NCBI GenBank assembly: GCA_016714495.1
Contig: JADKDU010000005.1
Location: 62,001 to 126,000, forward strand
DNA: 64,000 nucleotides
DNA from: Hyphomonadaceae bacterium
Lineage (GTDB): Bacteria; Pseudomonadota; Alphaproteobacteria; Caulobacterales; Hyphomonadaceae
Direction of reading: 5' to 3'
The notes under the pieces are model-generated. The model saw only the letters and a list, made by a program, of their open reading frames with translations. It did no database searches and was not told the origin of the DNA. Position 1 is the stretch's first letter; each line of letters opens with the position of its first letter. A program made the translations under genes and the position numbers. Positions 36,894 to 45,525 of this stretch are shown one piece after another.

Positions 36894-37562
36894 TCAGCTC
36901 ACCACCCGGCCGTCGCTCATCTCCACCACGCGATCAGCCCGGGCGGCAATCTCGTTGTCATGCGTCACCACCACCAGCGTGGCGTTGCGCTCGCGCGCGA
37001 TGGCGAACAGCATGTCCGCCACCATCGCACCCGTTGCGCGGTCAAGATTGCCCGTCGGCTCGTCCGCGAACACGATCTGCGGATTGCTCGCCAGCGCCCG
37101 CGCCACCGCCACCCGTTGGCGCTCCCCGCCTGACAACTGACCCGGATAATGGTCCATCCGCGCGCCCAACCCCACCGCTTCGAGCCCCGACTTCGCCAAT
37201 TGATCAACGTCCTTGAGCCCGGCGATCTCCAGCGGCGCCCGCACATTGTCGAACGCGTTCATCGTGCCGAGCAGGTGAAATGACTGGAACACCAGGCTGA
37301 CACGCCCGCGCCGCAGCCGCGCCAGCGCATCCTCGCTCTTGCCGATCAGCGATTCCCCCAGCAGCGAAATCGCACCGCTTGTCGCCCGCTCAATCCCGGT
37401 CGACACCGCAATCAGCGACGACTTGCCCGATCCCGAAGGCCCGACAACCGCAACGCTCTCCCCCGGCATCGCGCGGAACGAGACGCCTTTCAGGATTTCC
37501 ACCGGCCCGGAGGCGGCAGGCAAAGTCAGCCAGACATCGTCGAGAGTGAGCGCGGCGTTCAA
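36894..37562 (-). CDS. ABC exporter ATP-binding protein, YbbA-like
   Basis: The 222-residue protein has the complete ATPase set: Walker A GPSGSGKSS, Q-loop LVFQSFHLL, signature LSGGERQRVAVARAL, Walker B QIVFADEPTGNLD and the H-loop VVVTHD. It belongs to the LolD/MacB/YbbA group, which works with FtsX-type permeases. The start is a TTG at 37562 behind GAGGTAGGA. It partners with the permease encoded downstream. Substrates may be lipids or hydrophobic compounds from the inner membrane. Confidence 0.93.
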   Translation of the reverse strand: MNAALTLDDVWLTLPAASGPVEILKGVSFRAMPGESVAVVGPSGSGKSSLIAVSTGIERATSGAISLLGESLIGKSEDALARLRRGRVSLVFQSFHLLGTMNAFDNVRAPLEIAGLKDVDQLAKSGLEAVGLGARMDHYPGQLSGGERQRVAVARALASNPQIVFADEPTGNLDRATGAMVADMLFAIARERNATLVVVTHDNEIAARADRVVEMSDGRVVS

Positions 37563-37667
37563 ATCCTACCTCGATTTGCGTGCGGAACCGGTTGCCCGCG
37601 CTCGCGCTTGTGAAGTTACGGAAACTAGATGCGGCCTGCCGCAGTTTACGGCAAGATCACAGACGCC

Positions 37668-38345
37668 ATGCACCGCTTCATCGCCCTCGCAGCCTGTCTT
37701 CTCCTCGCCGCCTGCGGCCAGCCGTCACGCACGACACCCCTCGCCGCACAGCCAACGCCCAGTGAAGCTCCCGCCATGACAAACGAAACCCCGACCATCG
37801 TCGTGCTCGGCGACAGCCTCACGGCCGGTTACGAGCTCAACGAAGACGAAGCGCTGCCCGCCGTGGTCGAACGTCTCCTTGCCGCGCGTGGGGTCAAGGC
37901 GAACATCGTAAACGCTGGTGTTTCAGGCGACACCACCGCCGACGGCCTCAACCGCTATGACTGGAGCGTGAAGGGCGCTAAGGCCAACCTTCTGGTCATC
38001 GCTCTCGGCGCCAATGATTTCCTGCTCGGCCTGCCGCCGGAGCAACCGAAGAAGAACCTCGCCGCCATCCTCGACCGCGCAAAGGCCGACAACCTGCCGG
38101 CCGCCCTGATCGGCGTCGCCCTCCCGAACAAGGACCTCGATCCGCGCGAGGCCGCCTACGCCGCTATCTACCCTGAACTCTCGGAACAATATGGCGCGCC
38201 CTACCAAGCCAACTTCATGGCTCCGATCGCAGGCAAGGCAAACCTGCTGATGGATGACGGCCTTCATCCCACCGCGGAGGGCGTCGAGGTCATGGCCAAG
38301 GATGTCGCCGACTTCCTCGCGCCCGTCATCGCCACGCTCGACTGA
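37668..38345 (+). CDS. tesA: TesA-like GDSL esterase/lysophospholipase
   Basis: The 225-residue protein starts at 37668 with a lipobox (LLLAACGQ), so it is probably a lipid-anchored envelope enzyme rather than the soluble periplasmic TesA of E. coli. The GDSL nucleophile block is VVLGDSLTAGYEL. Block III shows ALGANDFLLG and block V DDGLHPTAEG with the Asp-His pair. It hydrolyses thioesters, lysophospholipids and aryl esters. The gene is divergent from the ABC ATPase gene, matching the ybbA-tesA pairing. A longer start (37629) is possible but less likely. Confidence 0.92.
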   Translation: MHRFIALAACLLLAACGQPSRTTPLAAQPTPSEAPAMTNETPTIVVLGDSLTAGYELNEDEALPAVVERLLAARGVKANIVNAGVSGDTTADGLNRYDWSVKGAKANLLVIALGANDFLLGLPPEQPKKNLAAILDRAKADNLPAALIGVALPNKDLDPREAAYAAIYPELSEQYGAPYQANFMAPIAGKANLLMDDGLHPTAEGVEVMAKDVADFLAPVIATLD

Positions 38346-38917
38346 CGGATGTCCGCCAGCACGTCCCTGCCAAGCAGCAGCCCCCGCGCGCCCGGCACGA
38401 GATAGGCCGATCGTGCGAACACTTGTTCATCAAACCCCATCACATGCAGCATGGTCGAGAAGAACGAATTCGAGTTTCGCCCGAAGCCAAGGAAGGGATA
38501 GCGCAGCCCCGCTCCACCCTCCGGCCCCTCGCTCAGCGCATTGATCCGCCGCATCGCTTCCAGCGCCGGCGCTAGTCGCGCCTCGACCTCGCCCGCCGTG
38601 ATCCCATCCGCCAGAACGCGCACCGCGCCGGCATCTATGGCCGGATGCAACGCGCGTGATCGCGGCGCACACCCATTGATTGGCATGAACGTTCGCGGAT
38701 GCGCCGCGCTGTCATAGCCGCGCAGCCTGTCAGACGGCAGATAGCCAATCGGCTTGTGCAGCCATCCCCCGCTTGCCGGATCAAGCCAGCTCGCCAGCCC
38801 GTTCAGCTGCCGCACTGCGTCACGCTTCGGATCGCCGATCACGATCATCCGGTGCGCCGCAAACCGCGAGCTTCGCGGAATGCGCAGTTCAGCCGCGTTG
38901 ATGCTCCATCCGGTCAT
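38264..38917 (-). CDS. Hypothetical protein overlapping tesA 3' end
   Basis: The open frame of 217 codons on the minus strand runs 82 bases into the antisense of tesA. The body contains GYDSAAHPRTFMPINGCAPR, then a helical section, and FLGFGRNSNSFFSTMLHVMG, a GxNSNSF pattern seen in some uncharacterised lipoprotein families. The last 25 codons, antisense to tesA, look like composition shadow, so the true end may be near 38345 with a lost stop. I cannot name the family. Confidence 0.5.
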   Translation of the reverse strand: MTGWSINAAELRIPRSSRFAAHRMIVIGDPKRDAVRQLNGLASWLDPASGGWLHKPIGYLPSDRLRGYDSAAHPRTFMPINGCAPRSRALHPAIDAGAVRVLADGITAGEVEARLAPALEAMRRINALSEGPEGGAGLRYPFLGFGRNSNSFFSTMLHVMGFDEQVFARSAYLVPGARGLLLGRDVLADIRQSSVAMTGARKSATSLAMTSTPSAVG

Positions 38918-38935
38918 TCGCCAGACATAGTGCGC

Positions 38936-40198
38936 TTATTGCGGCTTGTGAAACTCCGGCGGCAGTGTCGCGGCGCCGGCCTGCCCCTTCACCCACGCCT
39001 CGCCCTGATGGCGCACGATCTCAACCAGATTGCCCATCGCCAGATGCATGTCGATCAAGTGCAGGCCCCAGTGCGGCTGCACCTTTCCATCCACGACCAC
39101 GTCGCCATTGATCGTGTCCGTGCGCGCATCGGCCGGATCGGCGTTCACCGTCACGGCGAGATAGCTGAACCCGCCGCGATCCACGCACTGGGCTGAGAGC
39201 AACCCCGGCAACGTCACGAATGGCGTCTCGATCGCGACATCACCCGCCGCCCACGGCGCCGGCTGCGCCAGCTCTTCCAGCAGCACGGCCCCCACCGGCA
39301 GCATCGGCTTCAGCGCGCCCGCCGATCCATCCAGCTCCGCAGGGTTCACGCAAGCAACGCGCATCCCGTCCGTCTGCGCCTTGCCGAACAGCGCTTCCGC
39401 CTGCGGCGGCTCGCTGGCGCGGAAGGACGACCATGCAATCGCGCACTTCGTACTGTCCGCGCTGCGGCAGAGCGGAATGTTCCTGAACGACCCGCCAACG
39501 CTTCCGGTGGACGAGACTTCAACGCCCCCGCCCGGCAGCACGGCCGACACGAGCTTGTCCTCGGCAGGCTTGCCCTCGATCTCCGCCGCGATCAGTCGCG
39601 TCAGCAGACCCGCGCCCTGGTCATGCCCGATCAGCACGACGCCGCGTCCCTGATTGTCGTTGACGAGATAGCGCTCCCACGCCGCCTTCACATCGGCGTA
39701 GGCCATCTCGCGATTGCTGGCCGGATCCTCGCCCGCCAGCATCTTGCGCAACGCCGCCAGCGTCACCTGCCGGTACATCGGCGCATAGATGCGGCACACC
39801 GAGCCAAATCGCGCGATCTGCTGGCGCGCGATCTCTCTTTCCTCAGGTCCTGGCTGTGTGTCCGCATTCCCCGCCTCGTCACGCGAGACCGTAGGATAGA
39901 TATAAAAGCAGTCGATTGCCGGATCGGGCATCGGCGCGAAGCCGTCGCGCGTCAGCCGGCCATCCGCGGCGACAGACGTCGCCGTCGCAACCTGCTCGCA
40001 CGCGTCGTCCAGCTCCGGCCGGCACAGCCACGCCCCGGCCTGCGCGTAATCCATCGGCGCTACATGATCGATCGCCGGCGCCGCCTCGCCTGTCTGCACG
40101 GGCGCTGGCGCAGGCGCAGGCGCTTCGGGCTTGTTCTCGCCGCACGCCGCCAGCAGGCTCGAAGCCGCAAGGGCGAGGCTGGCCGCTCGTCGTTTCAC
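38936..40198 (-). CDS. DUF3089 alpha/beta-hydrolase-like lipoprotein
   Basis: The 420-residue protein has a lipobox (SLLAACGE) and a Pro/Ala linker. The DUF3089 core is clear from WLCRPELDDACEQ, DCFYIYPTVSRDE, SVCRIYAPMYRQVT and VLIGHDQGAGLLTRLI near residue 190. The nucleophile elbow reads GHDQGA. Family members as I recall them have GHSQG, so the usual Ser is Asp here, which would change or abolish esterase chemistry. Four Cys may form disulphides in the periplasm. Function is unknown. Confidence 0.8.
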   Translation of the reverse strand: MKRRAASLALAASSLLAACGENKPEAPAPAPAPVQTGEAAPAIDHVAPMDYAQAGAWLCRPELDDACEQVATATSVAADGRLTRDGFAPMPDPAIDCFYIYPTVSRDEAGNADTQPGPEEREIARQQIARFGSVCRIYAPMYRQVTLAALRKMLAGEDPASNREMAYADVKAAWERYLVNDNQGRGVVLIGHDQGAGLLTRLIAAEIEGKPAEDKLVSAVLPGGGVEVSSTGSVGGSFRNIPLCRSADSTKCAIAWSSFRASEPPQAEALFGKAQTDGMRVACVNPAELDGSAGALKPMLPVGAVLLEELAQPAPWAAGDVAIETPFVTLPGLLSAQCVDRGGFSYLAVTVNADPADARTDTINGDVVVDGKVQPHWGLHLIDMHLAMGNLVEIVRHQGEAWVKGQAGAATLPPEFHKPQ

Positions 40199-40375
40199 CG
40201 GCTTTTCTCCCCGTGGCCGTCACGACCCCGTCACACGTCAATGTGGCGCCGTCATGAGTGAGGTCAAACCACCACTAACGTTGGTAGTTGACGTCAGGGT
40301 CATGCAAATAGGATGATACACGCTAAGGCCTGAACTCGCGCCTAAGTCGCAGAAAGGCTCCGGGAGAACAGTTCA

Positions 40376-42310
40376 ATGCTTCGCAAACTTGCTTCGGCGG
40401 CAGCCGTGATCGCGCTCGTCTCGTGCTCCACGCCGGCAGAACCGCCCGCCGCACCGGCGCAGGTCGCAACAGCAGCCCCCATCGCCGCCACACCGGTCAT
40501 GCAAGCCAGCCCGCATCCGGGCGAGGCGGTCTACAAGCAGCGCTGCGCGTCATGCCATGACAATCCGGAAGCGACGCGGGCACCGTCACGCGCGACGCTG
40601 GCGCGCATGGCGTCGGGCAACATCTCGAACGCGCTGATCGCGGGCAAGATGATTGCGCAAGGCGTCGGGCTATCCTCGGCCGACGTGTCTTATGTGTCGG
40701 ACTATCTCTCGGAAGCCGCAGCGGTCAGCGACGACTGGATCACGGCGATGCGCTGCCCGGCGGATCGGGCGACCCCGAAACTCACGGCCACTCCCACAGT
40801 GGTGGCGTTCGGCTTCGACCAGCAGAACCATCGCAACCTGAGCTACGCGCAAGCGGGCATGAAGCCGGGCGATCTCACCAACCTGGAAGTCGCGTGGGTT
40901 GTCGCCTTCCCGGATGCCGTTTCGATGCGCAGCCAGGCTGCGGTCGTCGGCAACACCATCTTCCTGCCGGTCGGCGAATCCAAGAACCGGCTGTTTGCCT
41001 TCGACGTCTCGGACAAGGCGAAGCCCTGCATCCAGTGGGTCCACAATGGCGAGCGCGCTTTCAGGACGTCGACAGGCTATGGCGTCCGCAAGGACGGGGT
41101 CCCGATCGTCATGGTCGGCGACATAGGCGGCTGGACGACGGCGATGGACGCGCGCAACGGCCAGAAGCTCTGGATAACGAAGACTGGCCTGTTCGACGCC
41201 TCGACCTCCACGGCGACGCCCGTGTTGGTGGGCGACAATGTGATTGCGCCGTCTTCGCAGTACGAGATTATGATGGCGGGCCAGGACCATCACCTCTGCT
41301 GCAAGCTGCATGGCGGCGTGTCGGCGGTGGATGCGGTGACGGGCAAGATCGTCTGGCAGACCGGCACGATGGAAGACGCCAAGCCGATCCGCGATCGTGG
41401 CGACGGGCAGATGCTATGGGGCCCGGCTGGCGCGCCAATCTGGAACTCGCCGTCGATCGATCTGAAGCGCAACCGGCTCTATGTCGGCACGGGCGAGGCA
41501 AACTCGGCGCCGGCGCATCCCAATACTGACGCGCTGATGTCGTTCGACCTGACGACCGGCAAGATCCTGTGGAGCCACCAGGCGACGGCGGATGACGTCT
41601 TCAACGTCGGCTGCGGCCCGAATGGCGGCGGCAAGAACTGCACGACCAATACAGTCTTCCGCGATGTCGACTTCGGCGCGTCAACGATCCTCACCACCCA
41701 GCCGGGCGGGAAGGATATCCTCGTGGCGGGCCAGAAATCCGGCACGGTCTGGGCGTTGAACCCGGACGATGGCAAGGTCGTGTGGCGCACCGACATCGGC
41801 ACAGGCGGCCCCAATGGCGGCATCCACTGGGGCATCGCCGTGGACGACACGCACGTCTATGCGCCGATCTCCTACCCCGGTCGCTCGATCCCGGCGCAGA
41901 CCGTGCCGGCTGATCTCAAGCCCGGCCTCTATGCAGTGAACCTCAAGGACGGATCGATCGACTGGAAGATGGAGGTGAAGCCCGACTGCACGCCCGAACG
42001 CAAGAAGTTCGTCCCACGCTGCGACGCGCTGTTCGGCCTCTCCGGCGCCCCGACGGTTATCGGCGAGTATGTCGTGACCGGCGGTCTTGATGGCCGCGTC
42101 TATGTGGTCGAACGCAAGACCGGCAAGCTGGCGGCGCAGTGGGATACGGCGCGCACCTTCGAGTCGATCAACGGGATCGAGGGGAATGGCGCATCCGTGG
42201 ACAATGCCTCGATCATCGCCGTCAACGGACTCTTGCTGATGAACTCCGGCTACGGCCTGTTCGGCCAGGGCGCAGGCAATGTGATGATCGCCTACAAGCC
42301 GAGGAGCTGA
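40376..42310 (+). CDS. Cytochrome-PQQ quinoprotein dehydrogenase, PVADH-like
   Basis: The 644-residue protein has a lipobox (IALVSCS) and an N-terminal cytochrome c domain with one CASCH haem motif near residue 59. A beta-propeller of PQQ-binding repeats follows: KLWITKTGLFDAS, GKIVWQTGTM, GKILWSHQAT, GKVVWRTDIG and GSIDWKMEV. This order (cytochrome first, then PQQ propeller) matches polyvinyl-alcohol dehydrogenase (cytochrome) proteins rather than methanol dehydrogenase. It lies in the periplasm, lipid-anchored, and should pass electrons to the respiratory chain. The true alcohol substrate is unknown. Confidence 0.85.
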   Translation: MLRKLASAAAVIALVSCSTPAEPPAAPAQVATAAPIAATPVMQASPHPGEAVYKQRCASCHDNPEATRAPSRATLARMASGNISNALIAGKMIAQGVGLSSADVSYVSDYLSEAAAVSDDWITAMRCPADRATPKLTATPTVVAFGFDQQNHRNLSYAQAGMKPGDLTNLEVAWVVAFPDAVSMRSQAAVVGNTIFLPVGESKNRLFAFDVSDKAKPCIQWVHNGERAFRTSTGYGVRKDGVPIVMVGDIGGWTTAMDARNGQKLWITKTGLFDASTSTATPVLVGDNVIAPSSQYEIMMAGQDHHLCCKLHGGVSAVDAVTGKIVWQTGTMEDAKPIRDRGDGQMLWGPAGAPIWNSPSIDLKRNRLYVGTGEANSAPAHPNTDALMSFDLTTGKILWSHQATADDVFNVGCGPNGGGKNCTTNTVFRDVDFGASTILTTQPGGKDILVAGQKSGTVWALNPDDGKVVWRTDIGTGGPNGGIHWGIAVDDTHVYAPISYPGRSIPAQTVPADLKPGLYAVNLKDGSIDWKMEVKPDCTPERKKFVPRCDALFGLSGAPTVIGEYVVTGGLDGRVYVVERKTGKLAAQWDTARTFESINGIEGNGASVDNASIIAVNGLLLMNSGYGLFGQGAGNVMIAYKPRS

Positions 42311-42313
42311 GCC

Positions 42314-42511
42314 CTACTTCGGGGCTCCGTTGTTCGTCTCGCTGCGCGCCGCAAGGCCCAGCGCGACACCCAGCCCGACGCCAAAACCCGCGCCACCGGC
42401 GAGGTTGTCGAACATCGTCCCGCCCCCCCTTGCGGCGCCGATGGCGAGGCCAACCGCGATCCCTATGCCAAACTGCCTGCCCATGCCGCCCCAGCGCCTG
42501 GAAAGCCTCAT
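42314..42511 (-). CDS. Small glycine-rich membrane protein
   Basis: A 65-codon frame coding a protein with two glycine-zipper-like hydrophobic stretches (FGIGIAVGLAIGAARGGG and GFGVGLGVALGLA). Small Gly-rich proteins of this pattern are common in this group and are usually left hypothetical. It is convergent with the quinoprotein gene, 3 bases from its stop. Support is composition and membrane pattern only. Confidence 0.5.
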   Translation of the reverse strand: MRLSRRWGGMGRQFGIGIAVGLAIGAARGGGTMFDNLAGGAGFGVGLGVALGLAARSETNNGAPK

Positions 42512-42573
42512 GGTTCGCCATCGGTCTTGCCCTGCGCGTCAACCGCGCCTACTCACTCCCAACGGAGGCGCCG

Positions 42574-43587
42574 ATGACCAACGAGAAAGACAAACTCGTC
42601 CGCGACCAGCCGCTGGACATGCCGTCCGAACAGGGCCCGCTTGCGCCCTTTCACGGCGCCCAGCCGCCTTCCCCCCAATGGTTTTCCGACGCTGTCGCTA
42701 CGCCCTACGAAACCCATTTCGTCGAATGCGAGGGCGCACAGATCCACTACCAGACCTGGGGCGATCGCACGAAACCCGGACTGCTGCGCGTTCACGGCAA
42801 CGGCGCCCATTCCCACTGGTGGGATTTCGTCGCGCCCTATCTGACCGAAGACTATTTCGTCGTCGCCATGACGTTCTCGGGCATGGGCGATTCAGGCTGG
42901 CGCGACACCTACACGATGGAGACGTTCGCGCGCGAACAGCTGGCGGTCTGCGAACACGCCGGCCTCTTCAGCCACGCCGAAAAGCCCATCATTGTCGCGC
43001 ACTCCTTCGGCGGCTTCGTCACGATCTTGACCGGCGCCGAGTATGGCGATCGCTTCACGGGCATCGTCATCGTCGACTCGCCCGTCAACCCGCCTGATCG
43101 CCCGCGCACCGGCCCGCCCAAGGCGATCCGGGGCAACCGTGTCTATCCGACGCTCGAGAAAGCGCTTTCCCGCTTCCGCCTTGCACCCCTTCAGCCGTGT
43201 GAAAACCTCTATATCCTCGACTACATCGCCCGCTGGAGCCTACGCAAAGCGCCAATGCCGGAAGGAACCGGCGATGGCTGGGCATGGAAGTTCGACCCGT
43301 CGATCTGGCAGCGCTTCTCCGTCTCCCGGGCGCCGCAAGACCTGCTCAAGGAAACCCGCTGCCGCATCGCCCTCTTCAAGGGCGACAAGTCGATCCTGTG
43401 GGACACGGACGTCGGCGACTACATGCGCGACCTGCTCAACCGCCAGGTTCCCTTCATCGAGATCCCGGAAGCGCACCACCACATCATGCTCGATCAGCCC
43501 CTCGCCTTCGTCGCCGCCCTGCGCACGCTGCTGCAGGAATGGCGTTACTCGACTTCGGACCGGATGGTCGCGCCTGGCCCTAGATAG
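42574..43587 (+). CDS. Alpha/beta-fold hydrolase
   Basis: The start at 42574 is set by GGAGG 5-6 bases upstream, giving 337 residues. The fold is visible as LLRVHGNGAHSHWWDF (oxyanion turn), AMTFSGMGDSGWRD, the nucleophile elbow AHSFGG with Ser, and the C-terminal catalytic His in PEAHHHIMLDQP. No signal peptide is visible, so it should be cytoplasmic. It could be an epoxide hydrolase, haloalkane dehalogenase relative or esterase; the substrate cannot be predicted. Confidence 0.88.
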   Translation: MTNEKDKLVRDQPLDMPSEQGPLAPFHGAQPPSPQWFSDAVATPYETHFVECEGAQIHYQTWGDRTKPGLLRVHGNGAHSHWWDFVAPYLTEDYFVVAMTFSGMGDSGWRDTYTMETFAREQLAVCEHAGLFSHAEKPIIVAHSFGGFVTILTGAEYGDRFTGIVIVDSPVNPPDRPRTGPPKAIRGNRVYPTLEKALSRFRLAPLQPCENLYILDYIARWSLRKAPMPEGTGDGWAWKFDPSIWQRFSVSRAPQDLLKETRCRIALFKGDKSILWDTDVGDYMRDLLNRQVPFIEIPEAHHHIMLDQPLAFVAALRTLLQEWRYSTSDRMVAPGPR

Positions 43588-43820
43588 GCGAGCATGCCCC
43601 GCAGCCCTGCTCAGAACGACGCCATGCTGGATGGGCGCTGCTCAACCTCTCACCGCACGGCGCCGTGGCGGAAGGCCTATTTTCTGGACAGCTCGCCGAT
43701 TCTCTCACAAATTCAGGGCGATTTTCCTTCCGATGCGGCCTTCTGAGCGCTTTTCAACCGGCTCCGTTGCGGCTACATCCGGGCGCTGATTATTGACAGG
43801 CCGCTGGGAGATGACTCGCG

Positions 43821-44162
43821 ATGGCGCACGCCGAACCCGCCAATAAAGGCCCGATCGTCGCGCCGCCGGCGCATACCGACGCTTACATGGACATGGCTTC
43901 GCGCCGCGGCATGTGGGCCGGCTTCGGCACGTTCACCACCTGGGGCTGCCTCCTGCTCACCCTCACAGTCGGCTACGCCACCTTCGTTTTGACCATGGGC
44001 GTTCCGTGGATTGGCGCGATGATCGGCTTTGCCGTGTTCGGCATCGCCGCCGGCCTGCTGATGAACATGGGCGGCGCCTGGGTCGCCACGGTAATCGGCC
44101 TGTGCGTGCTGGGGGTCTTTATCGAGATCCTTGTCTGGCTAGGTTCTGCACTTCTCGGGTAG
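43821..44162 (+). CDS. aa3-type cytochrome oxidase subunit IV-like protein
   Basis: The 113-residue protein ends its soluble N-terminus with HTDAYMDMASRRGMWAGFGTF. That segment is the conserved signature of the short bacterial aa3-oxidase subunit IV family. Three membrane helices follow, longer than the canonical single-helix subunit IV, so it is an extended variant. A GGGAG site precedes the ATG. In alphaproteobacteria this gene usually lies directly upstream of the transhydrogenase genes, as here. The role in the oxidase or transhydrogenase is uncertain. Confidence 0.8.
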   Translation: MAHAEPANKGPIVAPPAHTDAYMDMASRRGMWAGFGTFTTWGCLLLTLTVGYATFVLTMGVPWIGAMIGFAVFGIAAGLLMNMGGAWVATVIGLCVLGVFIEILVWLGSALLG

Positions 44163-44185
44163 GCCCCTCCAGCCAAAGCTGACAC

Positions 44186-45313
44186 ATGAAAATCGCCGTA
44201 CTCCAGGAACGCCGCTTCGAAGAAAACAGGGTGGCGGCGACTCCTGAATCGGTGAAGAAGCTGATCGGCCTCAAGCACAGCGTCGCCGTTGAATCCGGCG
44301 CAGGCGCAAACGCCGGCATCCGCGATGAAGACTATGTCGCCGCCGGCGCGACGGTCGGCGCCGCCGCAGACGTTCTCAAAGGCGCCGACATCGTCTTCAA
44401 AGTCCGCGCACCCGACGCCGCCGAACTGAGCTCCTATCCCAAAGGCGCAGCCCTGCTCGGCCTGCTCGATCCCTATGCCGCCAAGGCTGAAGCCGCCGCC
44501 TATGCCGCCGCGGGCGTCACAGCCGTGGCGATGGAGTTCATTCCCCGCATCACGCGCGCCCAGTCGATGGACGTGTTGTCCAGCCAGGCCAACCTCGCAG
44601 GCTATCGCGCCGTCATCGAAGGGGCGCAGCTCTACGGCCGCGCCCTGCCGATGATGATGACCGCCGCCGGCACCGTCGCCGCAGCAAAAGTCTTCGTAAT
44701 GGGGGCCGGCGTCGCCGGCCTGCAAGCCATCGCCACGGCTCGCCGCCTCGGCGGAGTTGTCTCCGCGACCGATGTCCGCCCGGCTTCGAAGGAACAAGTC
44801 GCCTCGCTCGGCGCCAAGTTCATCGCGGTCGAGGATGAAGAGTTCAAGGCCGCCGAAACCGCCGCGGGATACGCAAAGCCGATGTCCGCGGAGTATCAGA
44901 AGAAGCAAGCCGAGCTCGTCGCCAGCCATATCGTGAAGCAGGACATTGTCGTCACCACCGCGCTGATCCCCGGCCGCACCGCGCCCGTGCTCGTCACCGA
45001 AGCGATGGTCAGATCCATGCGCCCCGGCTCGGTCGTGGTCGATCTCGCCGTCACGCAAGGCGGCAACTGCCCGCTCTCGAAGCCCGATCAGGTTGTCGAT
45101 GTAAACGGCGTCAAAGTCATCGGCTTCACCAACCTGCCCGGTCGCATCGCCGCCGACGCCTCGGCGCTCTACGCCCGCAACCTCCTTGCCTTGCTTCCGC
45201 TGCTCACCGGCGAGAACGCGGCCTTCGCGCCGAAATGGGACGATGAAGTTGTCAAAGCCGCCGTGCTGACCAAAGACGGCGCCGTGGTTCACCCGGCGCT
45301 GAAAGATGGCTGA
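44186..45313 (+). CDS. pntAA: NAD(P) transhydrogenase subunit alpha part 1
   Basis: Domain I (NAD(H)-binding) of proton-translocating transhydrogenase, 375 residues. It contains the dinucleotide fold VFVMGAGVAGLQAIATARR and the domain I motifs QANLAGYRAVIEGA, VVTTALIPGRTAP and DLAVTQGGNCP. In this bacterium the alpha subunit is split, as in Rhodospirillum rubrum, with the membrane part in pntAB. It reduces NADP+ with NADH using the proton gradient. A 69-residue membrane protein gene and pntAB follow immediately. Confidence 0.96.
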   Translation: MKIAVLQERRFEENRVAATPESVKKLIGLKHSVAVESGAGANAGIRDEDYVAAGATVGAAADVLKGADIVFKVRAPDAAELSSYPKGAALLGLLDPYAAKAEAAAYAAAGVTAVAMEFIPRITRAQSMDVLSSQANLAGYRAVIEGAQLYGRALPMMMTAAGTVAAAKVFVMGAGVAGLQAIATARRLGGVVSATDVRPASKEQVASLGAKFIAVEDEEFKAAETAAGYAKPMSAEYQKKQAELVASHIVKQDIVVTTALIPGRTAPVLVTEAMVRSMRPGSVVVDLAVTQGGNCPLSKPDQVVDVNGVKVIGFTNLPGRIAADASALYARNLLALLPLLTGENAAFAPKWDDEVVKAAVLTKDGAVVHPALKDG

Positions 45314-45315
45314 CC

Positions 45316-45525
45316 GTGGCGAAGGCGATAGGCCTCATCCTCACGATCACCAGCCTGATGCTCGGCTGGCGCTTCTATCAGACAATCGCACAAGCCGGCC
45401 CCGCGCCGCCGCCCGCGTTCGTACTCGCCGCCATCGCGGTAATGATGCTCTCGGTCGGCGTCCGCGATGTCATCACGTCGCCGGCAAAGAAAAAGAACAA
45501 CCGGGAAGAGGGATCGCCAACATGA
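45316..45525 (+). CDS. Small membrane protein between pntAA and pntAB
   Basis: A GTG start at 45316, two bases after the pntAA stop, gives 69 residues with two hydrophobic helices (AIGLILTITSLMLGWRFY and AFVLAAIAVMMLSVGV) and a basic C-terminus. Its stop overlaps the pntAB start (ATGA). The tight coupling suggests a real accessory protein of the transhydrogenase or an assembly factor, but the family is not recognised. Confidence 0.7.
   Translation: MAKAIGLILTITSLMLGWRFYQTIAQAGPAPPPAFVLAAIAVMMLSVGVRDVITSPAKKKNNREEGSPT

Noticed and set aside
43794..43799. TTGACA just before the oxidase IV-like gene as a -35 element
   Set aside because: It is 21 bases from the start codon, so a -10 at normal spacing would fall on the ATG.
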